Shown here piece by piece: positions 11,030 to 22,535 of a stretch of 42,430 bases of DNA (position 1 is its first letter; each line of letters starts with the position of its first letter). A program made the position numbers and the translations under genes. The stretch covers positions 1 to 42,430 of the forward strand of contig JBNGIS010035018.1 of the NCBI GenBank assembly GCA_049999725.1, given 5' to 3'. The notes under the pieces were generated by a model. That model was not told the origin of the DNA. It made no database searches and was given only the letters and a program-made list of their open reading frames with translations. Source of the stretch: Haplomitrium mnioides. Its lineage: Eukaryota > Marchantiophyta > Haplomitriopsida > Calobryales.

Positions 11030-11630
11030 CGCATCAACAACCCCGTAGCAATCCCGATTCGATTCCTTTGAAGCATCTAGTTGAGCACAGATCCAAAGTT
11101 TGGTCAGAGAGGTTTTTCCCACAAAGAAATTCGAAGAAATTTATTTGGAGGGGATTGGATTCGCAGTAGATGGTTTACCCAACGCATCCCACGGTCTGCT
11201 TCTCGATTATCATCGATTCTTTTTGCTGCCATGCCCTTGCGATTGACCGCGGACCCTCGCAAGCTGCCACGTCATTCGCAAACCCCCTCGGAACCCCACC
11301 ATTGTTTTTCGGAACCTCACCATTGCTCTTCGGAACCTTGCCGTTGCTCACGGACCCTCGCAAGCTGCTACGTCATCCGCAAACCTCCTCGGAACATCAT
11401 CGTTGCTCTTCGGAACCTCACCGTTGCTCTTCGAAACCTCGTCGTCACTCGTGAAACCTCACAGGTCGTCACTTGTCCCGCCCGCCACGTCATCCGCCTC
11501 GCAAAGGGGTTGGCGGACTGACGCATTGACCATATTCCGTGGTTGACTGCGCTAACCCGGAGGACCCCTCAGACCACCTCCGAACGCCACGTCATCCGCC
11601 ACTACGCCGTCCAACATCGCCCTGCAAAAG
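11030..11630 (-). repeat. Fragment of element B's 3' LTR, between elements A and C
   Basis: It matches about 21567-22480 (the middle of B's 5' LTR) in the same orientation, for example CGTAGCAATCCCGATTCG and GGATTGGATTCGCAG. It joins A's LTR end at 11029 and insertion C at 11631. Removing C joins it to 15609 onward in the order expected of B's LTR, so it is read as the continuation of B's 3' LTR. It has no gene. Confidence 0.7.
11626..11630. repeat. Left target-site duplication of insertion C (AAAAG)
   Basis: AAAAG at 11626-11630 is repeated at 15609-15613 on the other side of C. The uninterrupted form (GCAAAAGGGTAGGC) is present at about 22074 in B's other LTR, which confirms the empty site. 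Confidence 0.75.
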
Positions 11631-14600
11631 TGTTAGGGTCCAGGATGGGAATTAAAGATGCACGCACGGAGAGGCAAAGGAGGAAGAAGTTAAGGAAAAT
11701 GAAGAAAGCAAGCATGCGAATGGCAGAAATGATGAACAACAGACCTTGTCCAAATAGAAGGACAAAAGATTCTAAGAAGTTGAATCCAAAGACTTTTATA
11801 ATTCTAGTTGGAAAACTTTTTATTATATTTAAAGTAGAAAATCTTCTTTAGGATCTAAAACTGCAATTGTAGGAATAGCATGTGTTTTCTGAATTTCAGG
11901 TACCAATCGAATCTAGCAACAGATCACTCAAGGACAACAACAGCTCAGATATGCGAAATGGAGATAAACAGAGAATAACGCTTCAGCAAGAAGAAGATAA
12001 GGAAGTCAGTCGGTTCGTAAGTCAGGTGTGTGAGTAAGTCAGTATGTTTGTAAGTCAGGTGGGTGAGTATAGATAGTAATGTATAGAGATGTACCTATTC
12101 GTGTGTGTTGTTCCTAGATTTTTGGAAATTATTATGGGTTAGTAAATAATAAGTATAATAGTAAATATTTAGTAAAATATTAATAAATCGCTAATTATAC
12201 CTAAGCTACCAGTCAAGCCAAGGAGGGAAAAAGAAGGGATAAAATGGATGAAGAGGATCATTTTGATCCAACGGGAGAGGTTGAAAGTGGAATTCCCGCC
12301 GGTGGGAATTAGGGCCACTTTCATAAAGGGAAAGAAAAAGAAAGGACTCACTCTCTCTCTTGCACGGCGGAGTGTTTTTTGGTGAGAAAAAAGGAGTTTC
12401 TTTGGGGCTGGAGGCGAGAGAAGCGCCGCAGGGAGCCATGGGTGTGAGTTTTCTTGGTGATCCCAACGAGGGAGGAAGATTGCTCTTATCGAACTGTATG
12501 CATGCAGCTCTGGAGACTTGAGTCGAATCCAGAGGTGAAGAAAGAGGGGTTGGGACACGATGAAGGGTGTTTGTTTGTGGCTGTCCAACAAAACTTTGCA
12601 TGAGGAAAGTGGCAGAATAGAGTGATTCTTGGGGCCTACGAAAGGTGGCTATCTACATTTTTGTGCGACAAAATCTACGACTGGAGTTCTCGAGTGCATG
12701 TGAGTTTCTAAGGAGAAAATGAGGTATCGAAGGGTGAGAATATCTTGGGCCGCTTGGTAAGAAAGATCATAGCTAGAAAAGTATGGGACCAAGCACGAGA
12801 GAACAGATACATCAAACCTGCAGAGCTACTTGTAAGTAAGAGTGTGTAGACATTGACATGGAGGCAAGAGTTTTATGGGAAAAATTTGAAATGCACATTT
12901 TCAGAAGGCAATTCTACAGAAGATCCGCATTCAAAGTTTGAGCGGTGACTGCAAGGAGGATTGATGACATTAGGGAGAGGGAGGAGGCTAAAAGATTCGC
13001 GATGGAGGAAGGTTGTGACCCATGAATTTTGCATAATCTGATTCGTGAAAGAAATGTAGAGAGGAGGCCAAACCATGTCAAGATTGGTAGTGGAGCATTT
13101 GGCCGCCGTTTGAAAATTTTATGGTCGCTGCCGGTCGGGAACCGGGTATCTCTCCAGTGTTATGCCATTTTGGGAGAAAGACTAGGGAGAAGGAGTGGCG
13201 GACTACTTCAGAAGATTTAGCTGTGGGAGCGAAGTGAAGAAAAAGGGAGTTCAGCCGCATCATACAGAGGAGTATACAGCCATCAGTTGATCTCTAAGCT
13301 TGAGCACCCAAGCCTCAAGATAATGCAGAAAGAAGGTGTGGCCATTGTGAGGGGTGGACTCAAGGCTGCATGGGAAGGAAAATCACAGCAAGAAAGAATA
13401 GAGGGTCGACCATCGCAAGGAGAAGGAGCATCTAAGACGAGCCAAGTCTACAGTTAATTCACACCAGTCTGAGGATGCCGAAGAATTGGGTTCTATTTCA
13501 AGTAGTCGAATCTCCCAGGAAGAAGTGCATAGATCGTGCTAAGAGAAGGGGATATGGAAGGTGAGAGCAGGATATGCGGTTGAGGTAGCGGCTGTGAGTA
13601 ACCGGGTGATGACAGCAGAACAAAGTATGGAGGGGTTCCAATGAATTGCACAAACAAAGAAAATCAAGGAATCCAGAGGAGAGTCCGCAGTTACACGCTG
13701 ATTGTTCCTCCAATTGACACAAATCTTCCGCGGTCCTGTCGAATTGAGGTAGAACCAGGAGAGCAATCCAACGTGTGAAAAAAAAATCGTGGGTGTTGAG
13801 TACATGGGTATAAGTAGACGAAGATCACCACATATGCTTATACTCAACCTTGAGTAGTCATCGAAGCTACAGCGGATGCCAATTGAAATGAACTGGAGAA
13901 GGGCTGGAGGGGACAGAATTGGACTTGGTATATGGAAGAGAAATAAGAGTGGAATGAGGAGGTAAGAAGAGCCTTGAAGATTGTGCCATGAGTGGGAGAG
14001 GGGAGATCTGGGCGACTGCCATGGTGACGGGGGAAGGAGAGAACAGAATACTTACAACTGTAGTGGATTCGTTGTGGAAGTGTCGCCTGCCGACTAATGT
14101 GGTGGTCGCGTTACAGAGGTAGTCGACCTGTCACATTAGGCCCTGTCGAAGGGCTGCACAACGCGAATCATCCAAGGCGTCGGAAGAATGAACTGGCGGG
14201 ATAAAATGAGGAGGAGCAGTCAGCAGAGTAAGGCGCACCGGAGGGGTGGATGCTAGTTTATTTCAAAGGGGAGCTAATCGACTTACCGTTGGAGCCTTGA
14301 AAATATATACACATATTAAAATATTAAAAAAAGAGATCAGAACGGTGTATGGTCAGAAGGAGCACTCAGTCCAGGTTCAGGGTTGATTAGCCCAATTGCG
14401 GTTTGGGAAGAAGACATGGTGGGATTATTGACTAAAGTGGATAGTAAGGATAAAAGGAAGAATGGGTATGATGAATTAGGAGAAAGTAGAGGGGTGAGTA
14501 GAAGGGGTGAAGTTAAAAGGTGGGACATCAAGATGGGATATCAAGTGTATGAGGATAAAGATTCGATGAGGTTGAGTAAGAATTAGGGAGGTAGGAGGAA

Positions 14601-15608
14601 ATGTGGAGTCAAAATAGGAGTAAAGAGGAATAGTCGGTGACGGGAGTGGAGATTTTGAGTTGAGAAGACTATTGTAGGGAAGAGGATGGATATACTAGGG
14701 TTATGGATGAGGAAGAAATTAAGACGCTGCACAAGGAGGAACGAGTTAATGGGGGAGTGTATCAAAAATTATGAGGGTATAGATCTGACGGCTCTCTTCT
14801 CAAGGTGGTGGTTGGCTGGTAGCTAAGGTAACAGAAATTGAATCTATTCGTGTGTTTTTTGTATTTGTTCATAAGTATCGGGTTGTGTTCTTGTATTCTT
14901 CGTCCTTATATCAGACTATGTTATGTGTTATGGAATGAGGCTGGAGCTATTTACGTCTTTTGTTGAGGGGACTGGGTCCGGAGAAAGGGGTACAAAGGGT
15001 GTTCGAGTGGGGACACAATAGAGAGTAGAGTAGAGCAGCGAGTTCTTGTTGTTTATGATCCCAAGGAGAACAATATGATCTGAAAGTGTACTTGTATTAG
15101 CCCTCATTTATTCCACTACTCAGTAAAGTGCTATTCTGTTATTGTGAACATTAGTGACTTCAAGTAACGCATTTCCCTTGATTTGTCTTTTCAGCTGAAA
15201 CAATTAAAAAAAAATCAGACGTATTCGATTTATTTGAATTCTGCTATGAGGCACTCTTCTTAAGCCAAAAGACCAGCCCGCAGGCCACACGTTGTTTGCA
15301 GGTCCTAAGCCGATCCTGGGGGAAAGAAGCACCTCCACGATCCCTTGTGTCTTGGTGGACTGTACTACCACCACGACCAAGTGTAACCCTTGATAGTCGA
15401 TCCTGGGGGGAGAAGCACCCCCACGGTCCCTTGTATCCTGGTGGACCTTACTACCACCACGATCAAGTGTCATCCTAGATAGCCCGATCAGCGGGAGTCT
15501 TCGCCTTATCCCAACCTGATACTCAACTTTAGAAGTTAGGCATAAACTACAACTACCGACCAACCATTAGGGCTCCTCCAACTATGCCCTAAATCCAAAG
15601 ACCTAACA
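11631..15608. mobile_element. Insertion C: 3,978-bp element with TGTTAGG/CCTAACA ends
   Basis: It is flanked by the 5-bp duplication AAAAG and has perfect 7-bp inverted ends. A 5-bp duplication with TG...CA ends suggests LTR-type integration. I could not find two matching LTRs inside, so it may be a large solo LTR, a non-autonomous element or a degraded one. It holds no recognisable coding domain; the longest frames (about 12169-12601, minus) resemble nothing I know. Other visible structure: 17-bp direct repeats (GTAAGTCAGGTG type) at about 12018-12068, and a possible polypurine tract (AATGGGGGAG) followed by TGTATC near 14750-14760. Confidence 0.6.
15303..15482. repeat. Tandem duplication of an 86-92 bp unit inside C
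   Basis: Two copies begin near 15303 and 15396. Shared landmarks are CGATCCTGGGG, GAAGCACC, CTTGGTGGAC / CCTGGTGGAC and CTACCACCACGA. Two further minus-strand frames here are translations of this repeat. No function is suggested. Confidence 0.6.
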
Positions 15609-17754
15609 AAAAGGGTAGACGGACCGACGCCTTGACCGGATTCCGCGGTTGACTCGCGTTGACCCGGAGGACCCCTCGGAGCACCTTCGAACGCCACGTC
15701 ATCCGCCACTGCACCGTCTGACGCCAACCTGCAAAGGGGTAGGCGGACTGACGCCTTGACCGGATTTCGCGGTTGACCCGCGCTAACTCCTCCTCTGTTC
15801 CGCGGATGCCACGCCATCCGCAAAATAGTTCCCTCGTCGAGTAAGAACAGTACCTGTTGTCGTCGTTTTGGACCCCGCTCACAAGAGGAGCTGAGGCTCC
15901 CTTCACTTAACTTTTCCATCCGCTTGATATAAGAACTATGGCGGGCTCCCCTCTGATCCCCTTTGAACTTTCAACGTCACCCCATCGAATTTTTGTCCTC
16001 ACCATTTCCAGAATTGCAATAGGTCACCCTTTTGGTTGCTTGTCCCTTGCTTCTTCTTCTGGCGGGATCGTCACTTCATCGCCTTTTTGCCATTCCTTGA
16101 TCTTCCTCTGGCCATATTATTGATGGATCATCTTTTCGTCCTCTTGATCTTTCTCGAGCCATATCGTTGATTGATCACCTTTTCGGTACCACTTGGCTCT
16201 CCTCTGGTCGGAACCGCGATAGATTGCCCTTTCGCATCCATCGGTTCTCCTTCAGTCAGACCCACGATAAGTTGCCTTTTCGGCGCTCTTGCTTCTTCTT
16301 CTGGCCGGATTGTTACTTGATCACCTTTTCGGCACCCCCCGCTCTTTGTTTGGCCGGACTCATGATTCATCACCTTTTTGCCGTCCTTCATTAGTTCCGG
16401 TTGGGTTTCCCGTCGGATCCCTGTTAAGTGGGCTCCCCATGTAGGGAGGCTGATCGGAACCCATTTAACTGGGGCTTCCCACCTAGGGAGGCTGATCGAA
16501 ACCCATTTATTTGGGGCTCCCCAATTTTCCACTAAGGGTCCGCAGACACCCTAGGACTGCCACGTGTCCCCAAATCCCGTGAAGTGCGCTGGGGCTGCCA
16601 CGTTTCCGCATCGCCCCACGGACTCTCTCAGATCCGAAACTATGATGAATTGCTGCTTCGCCCTTCCCGCTTAGCCTCGCAGTTGCCTTAAGCAATTCTC
16701 CATGTCGCAAAAATGGTGACAAGTCACCTTTTTATCAGTTGCCGCCTTACTATCCCCGTTTTGCCATTACTTCGGACCCATCGGACCCCCCTTGGCGAAT
16801 CCCTGTTAAGCGGTCCCCCCACGTCGTAAGACGGATTGGAACCAACTTAATCGGGTTCCCCAAAGGTGGCGCAATCCCGTCGATCTTTTCGGACCCCCAA
16901 GAGCTGCCACGTCGCCCGTCGGATTCCGTGAAGCACGCAAGGGCCGCCACGTTTCTGCAGCTCCCCTCAGACTCCTCGGGTCTCTTCCTTCGTGTTGATT
17001 CTTCTCATCGATCCACCTCCTCTAGTTTGATTGTAGCAGCTAGCTTCCGATTATGAAGTGCCTCCTTCCCTTCTCGCATGGGCGACCCATCGTAGGGCCT
17101 CATCCTCCGCATTCATCCCATTGCCTCCTCTCTATCTGGCTTTACCTGCCACACACTCCTTTGCTCGTCGTTCGTTGTTGCTGGGCAAGTCTCCAAGTGA
17201 TGTCGCTTCCGATCCACTCACGTGATGGCCCTCTGCACGCATCTAACTGTCCTCCCACTCGCCTTCATCTCCCGTAACTCTTCTCTTGAATTCCTTCTCG
17301 ATTGTTGCTGGCTCCTTTCTCCCCAAATTCCTCTACGATTGTGGCTGGCTCCTTTGATCTCTGCCCTCCTCTCCTCGAATCCTTCTACTGCTCCATTCTT
17401 CTGATCTCCCTCTCACCTCTCCTTGAATTCCTCTTGCTCACCCTTGTCAACCCTGCCTCTGTCCTGAATTGCTGCAAGTTCCTTTGATCCTCTTGCTAGC
17501 CTTCTTACTTGACTCCTATGGATTCCACAAGGCTCCCCCTTGCATTGCAGGATTCATGACATTCACATGAGAAAGCAAAAAAGAAAGGAAGAGAAGGGAA
17601 AGCAGGGAGAGGAGAAAGTTGTAGGATTGGCATGACAACAATAAAACAATAAAATACAAAGGGATACAAATGACTAATGCAAACTAAAAGAATTTACAAG
17701 GCTAGAAGCTCAGCAATCACGAAAAAAAAAAAATGCAAACACACCCATCCGACA
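15609..17754 (-). repeat. 3' LTR of element B, first part
   Basis: On the minus strand it starts TGTCGG at 17754, right after a polypurine tract (AAAAGGGGAG), and matches B's 5' LTR from 24494 to about 22080. It includes about two copies of the GC-rich tandem module (15620-15830). The LTR is interrupted at 15608 by insertion C and continues at 11630. The plus-strand frames at 16739-17490 are antisense shadows of LTR sequence. Confidence 0.75.
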
Positions 17755-18290
17755 TAACTCCCCTTTTAATTGTGCAGCGACCTTGCAAACACCCTTCCTC
17801 CTTCTGATCTTCTTGGGCTCCTCTGCGACCGCCGCTCTGATCTTCCTCATTGGGTGCCTTTAGTCAACCTGGTTGCTACTAGTGCCATGTAAAACTCAAC
17901 CCACCCAAAAAACTAAAAACGCCAGGACAAACAAACCAAAACTCCTACACTATTATGATGGCCAACTCTGGCCTAGGTCCCATATGAAAGACGAGTCATC
18001 ATATTTTGGTTCAGGCTAGATGCCTGCCCAGATTTGCAGCCCTCTGTGCTGCCTCCTTCCGTTCCTCTTCTTCAAGCCACTCTACTGGCCTTTCTCGTAC
18101 CACTTTGGGGACAACACAAAAAATCCCCCAAAAAGTAGCCCAACAAAACAAGAAAAAACAACAACACTACACATGATTGGTGTGGGAACATAACAAAACT
18201 GTATAAGGGCTAGCGCTATTGGGTTGCCCTTCATATCTTCCTCTGTGTTGAGCAGACTTTCGCACAGGCTTGAGGTTAGCTCCCTTAGGG
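17755..18290 (-). other. Element B 3' noncoding region with polypurine tract
   Basis: Between the gag remnant and the 3' LTR no pol sequence is found. The last 110 bases (17755-17870) match the region before A's 3' LTR. The jump from gag-like sequence straight to the pre-LTR region shows that B lacks protease, RT, RNase H and integrase. Confidence 0.6.
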
Positions 18291-19370
18291 AGGTTGGCTA
18301 TTCTTTCGTATTGTCCACTTCCTCCACTAGCTGGTGTTGAGTTTCAACATCAGATGGGTGCTGGCCTTCAATGCACCCATCTACCTCTGATAACTTCCAC
18401 TGTCCCACTTGATGAGGATCTCCTTTAGTTGCACAGAGTGGCTGGTCTTGGAGGCTGCCACTAGTCAAATCAAAATTGAAGAGCCCCTCTTTTAATGCCT
18501 GCTCTATGTCTGCTCCAATCCGGTCCTCCTCTTCATCTTGTGGGTGCACTACAGCCTCAACATGTCGTTGGTCTTCACATTGGCCATTGTGCAAGTTGTC
18601 GATGGGGCACTCCCCTTTTAAGACCTGCTCTTGCTCTGCCCCACTTTGGTCTTCTTTTGCAAGCTTGCATTCATCAAAAAGGGACAGGGTAGCTTCCCAC
18701 TCCCCTTTTAAGACCTGCTCTTGATCTGTCCCAACCGGTTCTTCTAGTTTAGGCCTGCGCTCACTTGGAAGGGCAGGGTTCCACTCCTTTTTTAAGGTTG
18801 ACTCAAGGTTAGACCAGCAACAGTCCTCCTTGAATTCTTCGTCTATGGGGTGGGCCTCTCCTTCATCTGACTCTTCACATCTTTGGTTGTACCTCTGATG
18901 TTTGCGTTGAGAGAGGTGCTTACCTTTCTTTTCCTTGACTGCCTTCGTTGTCTTGGATGGTATTGGTCCTCTCTCCTCACAGGTCTCACATCTCTGGGCC
19001 TCTTGAACTGCCTCCTAGAAACTCATGAGCTTGGTCACCTCCATCCATGCTTTCTCTTTTCTCTTCAATGCCACCATGAACCACCCAAACATCATATCTG
19101 AGGTGGGCTACCATAGGAGCTGTACAACAAGTTCATTGAACGTGTCCAAGAATGTGAGCACTGTCTCACCCCTCTTTTTTCTGGACTGGTCTAGCTAGGT
19201 GAGAATCTCACTCTCCTCAAACTCCATCGGACATTGACCCTTAAACTCCTCCCAAGAGTTCTGGACATAGAAAGCGAGTGAGTATTGCTAGGTACGTGCT
19301 CCTCCTCTCAAACTCAGGTAAACCAGCACTGCTATGAATGCTGCCTCATTGTTGATTCTTTATTTATTTA
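18291..19370 (-). pseudogene. Element B gag remnant (gag-only interior)
   Basis: Read on the minus strand from about 19350, the translation has a retrotransposon gag pattern: a W-E-E-F-K segment, ILT-LDQSRKKRGETVLTFLDTFNELV, then a long acidic, repeat-like tail. The tail repeats a short element (EQEQVLKGEC and DQEQVLKGEW), comparable to the EPEQKGES segment of A's linker. At least four TAG codons interrupt it (near 19197, 19119, 19016 and one upstream), each explainable as a changed CAG or TGG. The last open part is 18298-18594. With LTRs, primer site and polypurine tract kept, B resembles a non-autonomous gag-only derivative of A's family that would need pol supplied in trans. Confidence 0.55.
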
Positions 19371-19484
19371 TTCTTTCTTTTTCTTTCTAGTGCTAGGCTG
19401 CTCCCAGAATTCCATAATCTTTTCCCTTGCTCCACTGTTTCACTCCACAAATAACTGCAAAGTTACCTTTCCAAAATTCTTGCA

Positions 19485-19501
19485 TCCCACCGTGATCGCC
19501 A
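19485..19501 (-). other. Primer-binding site of element B
   Basis: On the minus strand TGGCGATCACGGTGGGA lies 10 bases after the LTR end. It differs from A's site by one base, and the next 110 bases also match A's leader. Confidence 0.65.
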
Positions 19502-20248
19502 AAAAAATGTATGTCAGCTCTGTGGTCGGAGCCTTAACTCTTTTCCGAGAGAGTTACCCCTACTTAAGGGCTGACTAGTGTTTCGGGACCTTTTATGGGA
19601 GGGGCTTTGCACTGAATGAACCCCAACTTCTGCTTACCAGTTTAGGAATGGTTGCACACCACTCAACAACACCTAAGCACAAACACACCCCTCCTTCAGG
19701 CCTTAACCTTGAAAAGTACCACTTGGAAGACAGGGACAAGTAGAACATGGCATCTGACTCTTGGTTGCAATGGTCTCTTGGGGAGCCTGCGTGATTTGTG
19801 TTTGCTTCACGGTCCTGGCCACAATCCCACAATTGCTTCAGTAGCCCGCTTGCTTGTTCACATTCATTCCCTCAAAACATACACGATTAGGCTGTAATGC
19901 CGCTAAGTCACTTGGAGTATAATTCAGAAGTCCAGATCTGGACCTAATCACTTTATGTATAGAAGGGAAAACAGGTCCCAACATCCAAGTATCACAATAC
20001 ACTGTCGTTAGTCCTGACTTCCCTTGTCTAGGGTGTCCTCAGGATTTGACAAATCGACTGCAGACCTTCTAAAACTAAGAACTTCACAAAGCTACAAACA
20101 GAACACAAATCTAACAACACACGTAAACATAAAGTCACCGGTACTTGCACACAATCCTTCCAACATTACAATCCTTTTCCACCTCTCAAGAACCGATCTT
20201 TTCCCTCAATCCTCCTTCAACTCCCATCAACAACTTCAGTTCTCCTCC

Positions 20249-20681
20249 TGTAATAGTACAAGCATAATGTTGTGCTATTTATAAGAAAATAGAGAGGAGT
20301 GAAGGAAGTGGTAGTGAGTCACTTTTAAGGTAAGATTAGATTACTTGCCTTTGAAGTCACTTTTGGTGAAGAGTCACTTTTAGGTTACTTGCATTTGAAG
20401 TCATTTTTGGTAGAGAGTCACCTTTAGGGCTAAAATGAGAAGTGACTTGTAAGTGAAGTAAGAGGGATGACACCCTCTTCTCTTGTATAAATAGAAGGGC
20501 TTCTTAGCCCTACTCCTCATTCTGGAGTTCCTCTCGAATCACTTGGGTTCTTTGGTTGCTTGGCTTTTGCTTGCACTCTTGGTCTTAGCTTAGACCTTGA
20601 GTTGCTTTTGGTTGAAGAACTCTATTAGAGTTCACCATGAGTTCTTACTCATTTGGATTTGGTCTATGAGATTCTTTTACA
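20249..20681 (+). mobile_element. Insertion F: 433-bp solo LTR or small LTR element
   Basis: It has TGTAA...TTACA ends and a near-perfect 5-bp duplication (CCTCC at 20244-20248, GCTCC at 20682-20686). The related LTR at the right edge (about 42380-42400) lacks it, which shows the empty site. Inside are three to four copies of an AGTCACTTTTAGG...TTGAAGTCA unit (about 20323-20435), a TATA box at 20486 and a short T-rich region, as in a compact LTR promoter. No coding frame is present. Confidence 0.65.
20486..20494 (+). promoter_or_regulatory. TATA box in F
   Basis: TATAAATAG is a strong plant-type TATA box, placed about 55% along F and after the GTCAC-rich repeats, as expected for an LTR promoter reading rightward. 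That is opposite to the LTR hosting it. Confidence 0.55.
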
Positions 20682-22036
20682 GCTCCAATCCTTCATCCAC
20701 CCACTCTCATTCAGATAGTTTTTCAACTTCCCTCGCGAGAAGCCCTGAATTTACTTCCTTAGGCTCAGAAGAGGATTTCTTTAACTTCCACCTTTGGAAG
20801 GCAGTCCCCTCGACTGTTGGCCACCCACTCCACCTTGAGCTTCGAATGGATCTTCTATGCAACGCGCAAGCACTAGCACAGCCACTCCTCTCTTGACTCC
20901 ACTTGAGAATTATGACCAGAAATGCCTTCAAGCGCCCCTAGGATTGATGCTCCTACACAGACGATGTTGAGACGACCCAAAGATCCCCCATTGGCAGCCT
21001 CTCACGAATTCAAGACCGAAAGAATTCCCCTCAACTTCAAGTGGCAATCCACCTCCAAATGCTGGTCCGCCCGCGTGATAAGTCCACCTGGATCACCTGA
21101 GACTCTAGAGCTCCACGCTCAATGATTCTCATCGCCCCTCCACTCCACCTCCACCCCCATTGATCCCCCTGCACAAGTCCACTCCCTCACTTGAATCTTG
21201 GCTAGAATTCTCTCCTCTCTCCCTCGCTGCTTCTTCCTCTTCGAGTTTGCTCTCACAACTCAAATTTGCATAAACAACAACCCCCTCTACTTTGCAGCGA
21301 TCCCAACTATACTCACCTTTCAAGCGTGTATCCCCCCAACGAATTCTTGATCAAGATTGACCCGCTCTTCTTCGCTAGAATTTGGCCGTTTTTCTCATTA
21401 ACAACTGTTTCTTGATAAGCTGAAACCTAGTAGACAACCCACGTTTAACGGTCATCTCTTTGAAGCATTCAGGATTGGGGGAGGAAGATTTTCGGAGAAG
21501 TCTTGGCTGAACCATGCTTTCGATTCATAGTGCTCTCTCTTGCAGATTTTCGATCAGGATTGCCTCGCCACTAGACGCATCAGCAACCTCGTAGCAATCC
21601 CGATTCGATTCCTTCAAAGCATCTCGTTGAGGGAAGATCCAAAGTTTGGTCAGAGAAGTTTTTCTTGGAAAGAAATTAATTTGGAGGGGATTGGATTCGC
21701 AGCAGATGGTTTACCCGACGCATCCCGCGGACTGCTTCTCAATTATCATCAATTCTCCTTGTTGCCATACCTACGCAATTGCCCGCAGACCCCCGCAAGC
21801 CGCCATGCTTCCGCAAGCGCCCGTGGACCCTCGCAAGCCGCCACATCATCCGCAAACTCCCTCAAAACCCCGCCGTTGCTCTTCGGAACCTTGTCGTCGC
21901 TCGTGGACCCTCGCAAGCTGCCATGTCATCCACAAACCTCATCGGAACCCCATCGTTGCTCTTTGAAACCTCGTCATTGCTCTTCAAAACCTCGCCGTCG
22001 CTTGCGGAACCTCACATGTCACCACGTGTCCCGCCC

Positions 22037-22535
22037 GCCACGTCATCCGTAGCAACGCCGTTCGACGCCGCCCCGCAAAAGGGTAGGCATACCGATGCCT
22101 TTACCGGATTTCGCAGTTGACCCACGTTGACCCAAAGGACCCGTTGGACCACCTCCGAACGCCACGTCATCCGCCACTGCGCCATCCGATGCCGCCTCAC
22201 AAAGAGGTAGGCGGACCGATGCCTTGACCGGATTCCGCGGTTGACTCGCGCTGACTCGAAGGACCCCTCGGACCACCTCCGAATGCCACGTCATCCGCCA
22301 CTGCGCCGTCCGACACCGCTCCGCAAAGGGGTAGGCGGACCGACGCCTTGACCGGATTCCGCGGTTGACCCGCGCTGACCCGGAGGACCCCTCGGACCAC
22401 CTCCGAATGCCACGTCATCTACCACTACGCCGTCCGACGCTGCTCCGCAAAGGGGTAGGCGGACCGACGCCTTGACTGGATTCCGCAGTTGACCCGCACT
22501 AACTCCTCCTCTCTTTCGCGGATGCCACGTCATCT
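22037..22535. repeat. About four tandem copies of a 124-bp GC-rich module
   Basis: GCCACGTCATC recurs at about 22037, 22161, 22285, 22409 and 22524, giving spacings near 124, 124, 124 and 115. Each unit also carries GGGGTAGGCGGACCGACGCC and CCGCGGTTGACCCGCG. Shorter runs occur at 11480-11620, 15615-15830 and, reversed, in D's LTRs (28690-29400 and 34975-35590). Each module combines an ACGT core (TGACGTGG on the other strand) with TTGAC cores, both known plant transcription-factor site types. Confidence 0.75.

Noticed and set aside
12169-12601. Two overlapping frames of 131-140 codons in insertion C
   Set aside because: They share the same DNA in different frames, show no domain and have a composition expected of chance frames.
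22043-22533. Four overlapping minus-strand frames with similar proteins
   Set aside because: They are the 124-bp tandem module read in successive frames inside B's LTR, with no coding pattern outside the repeat.
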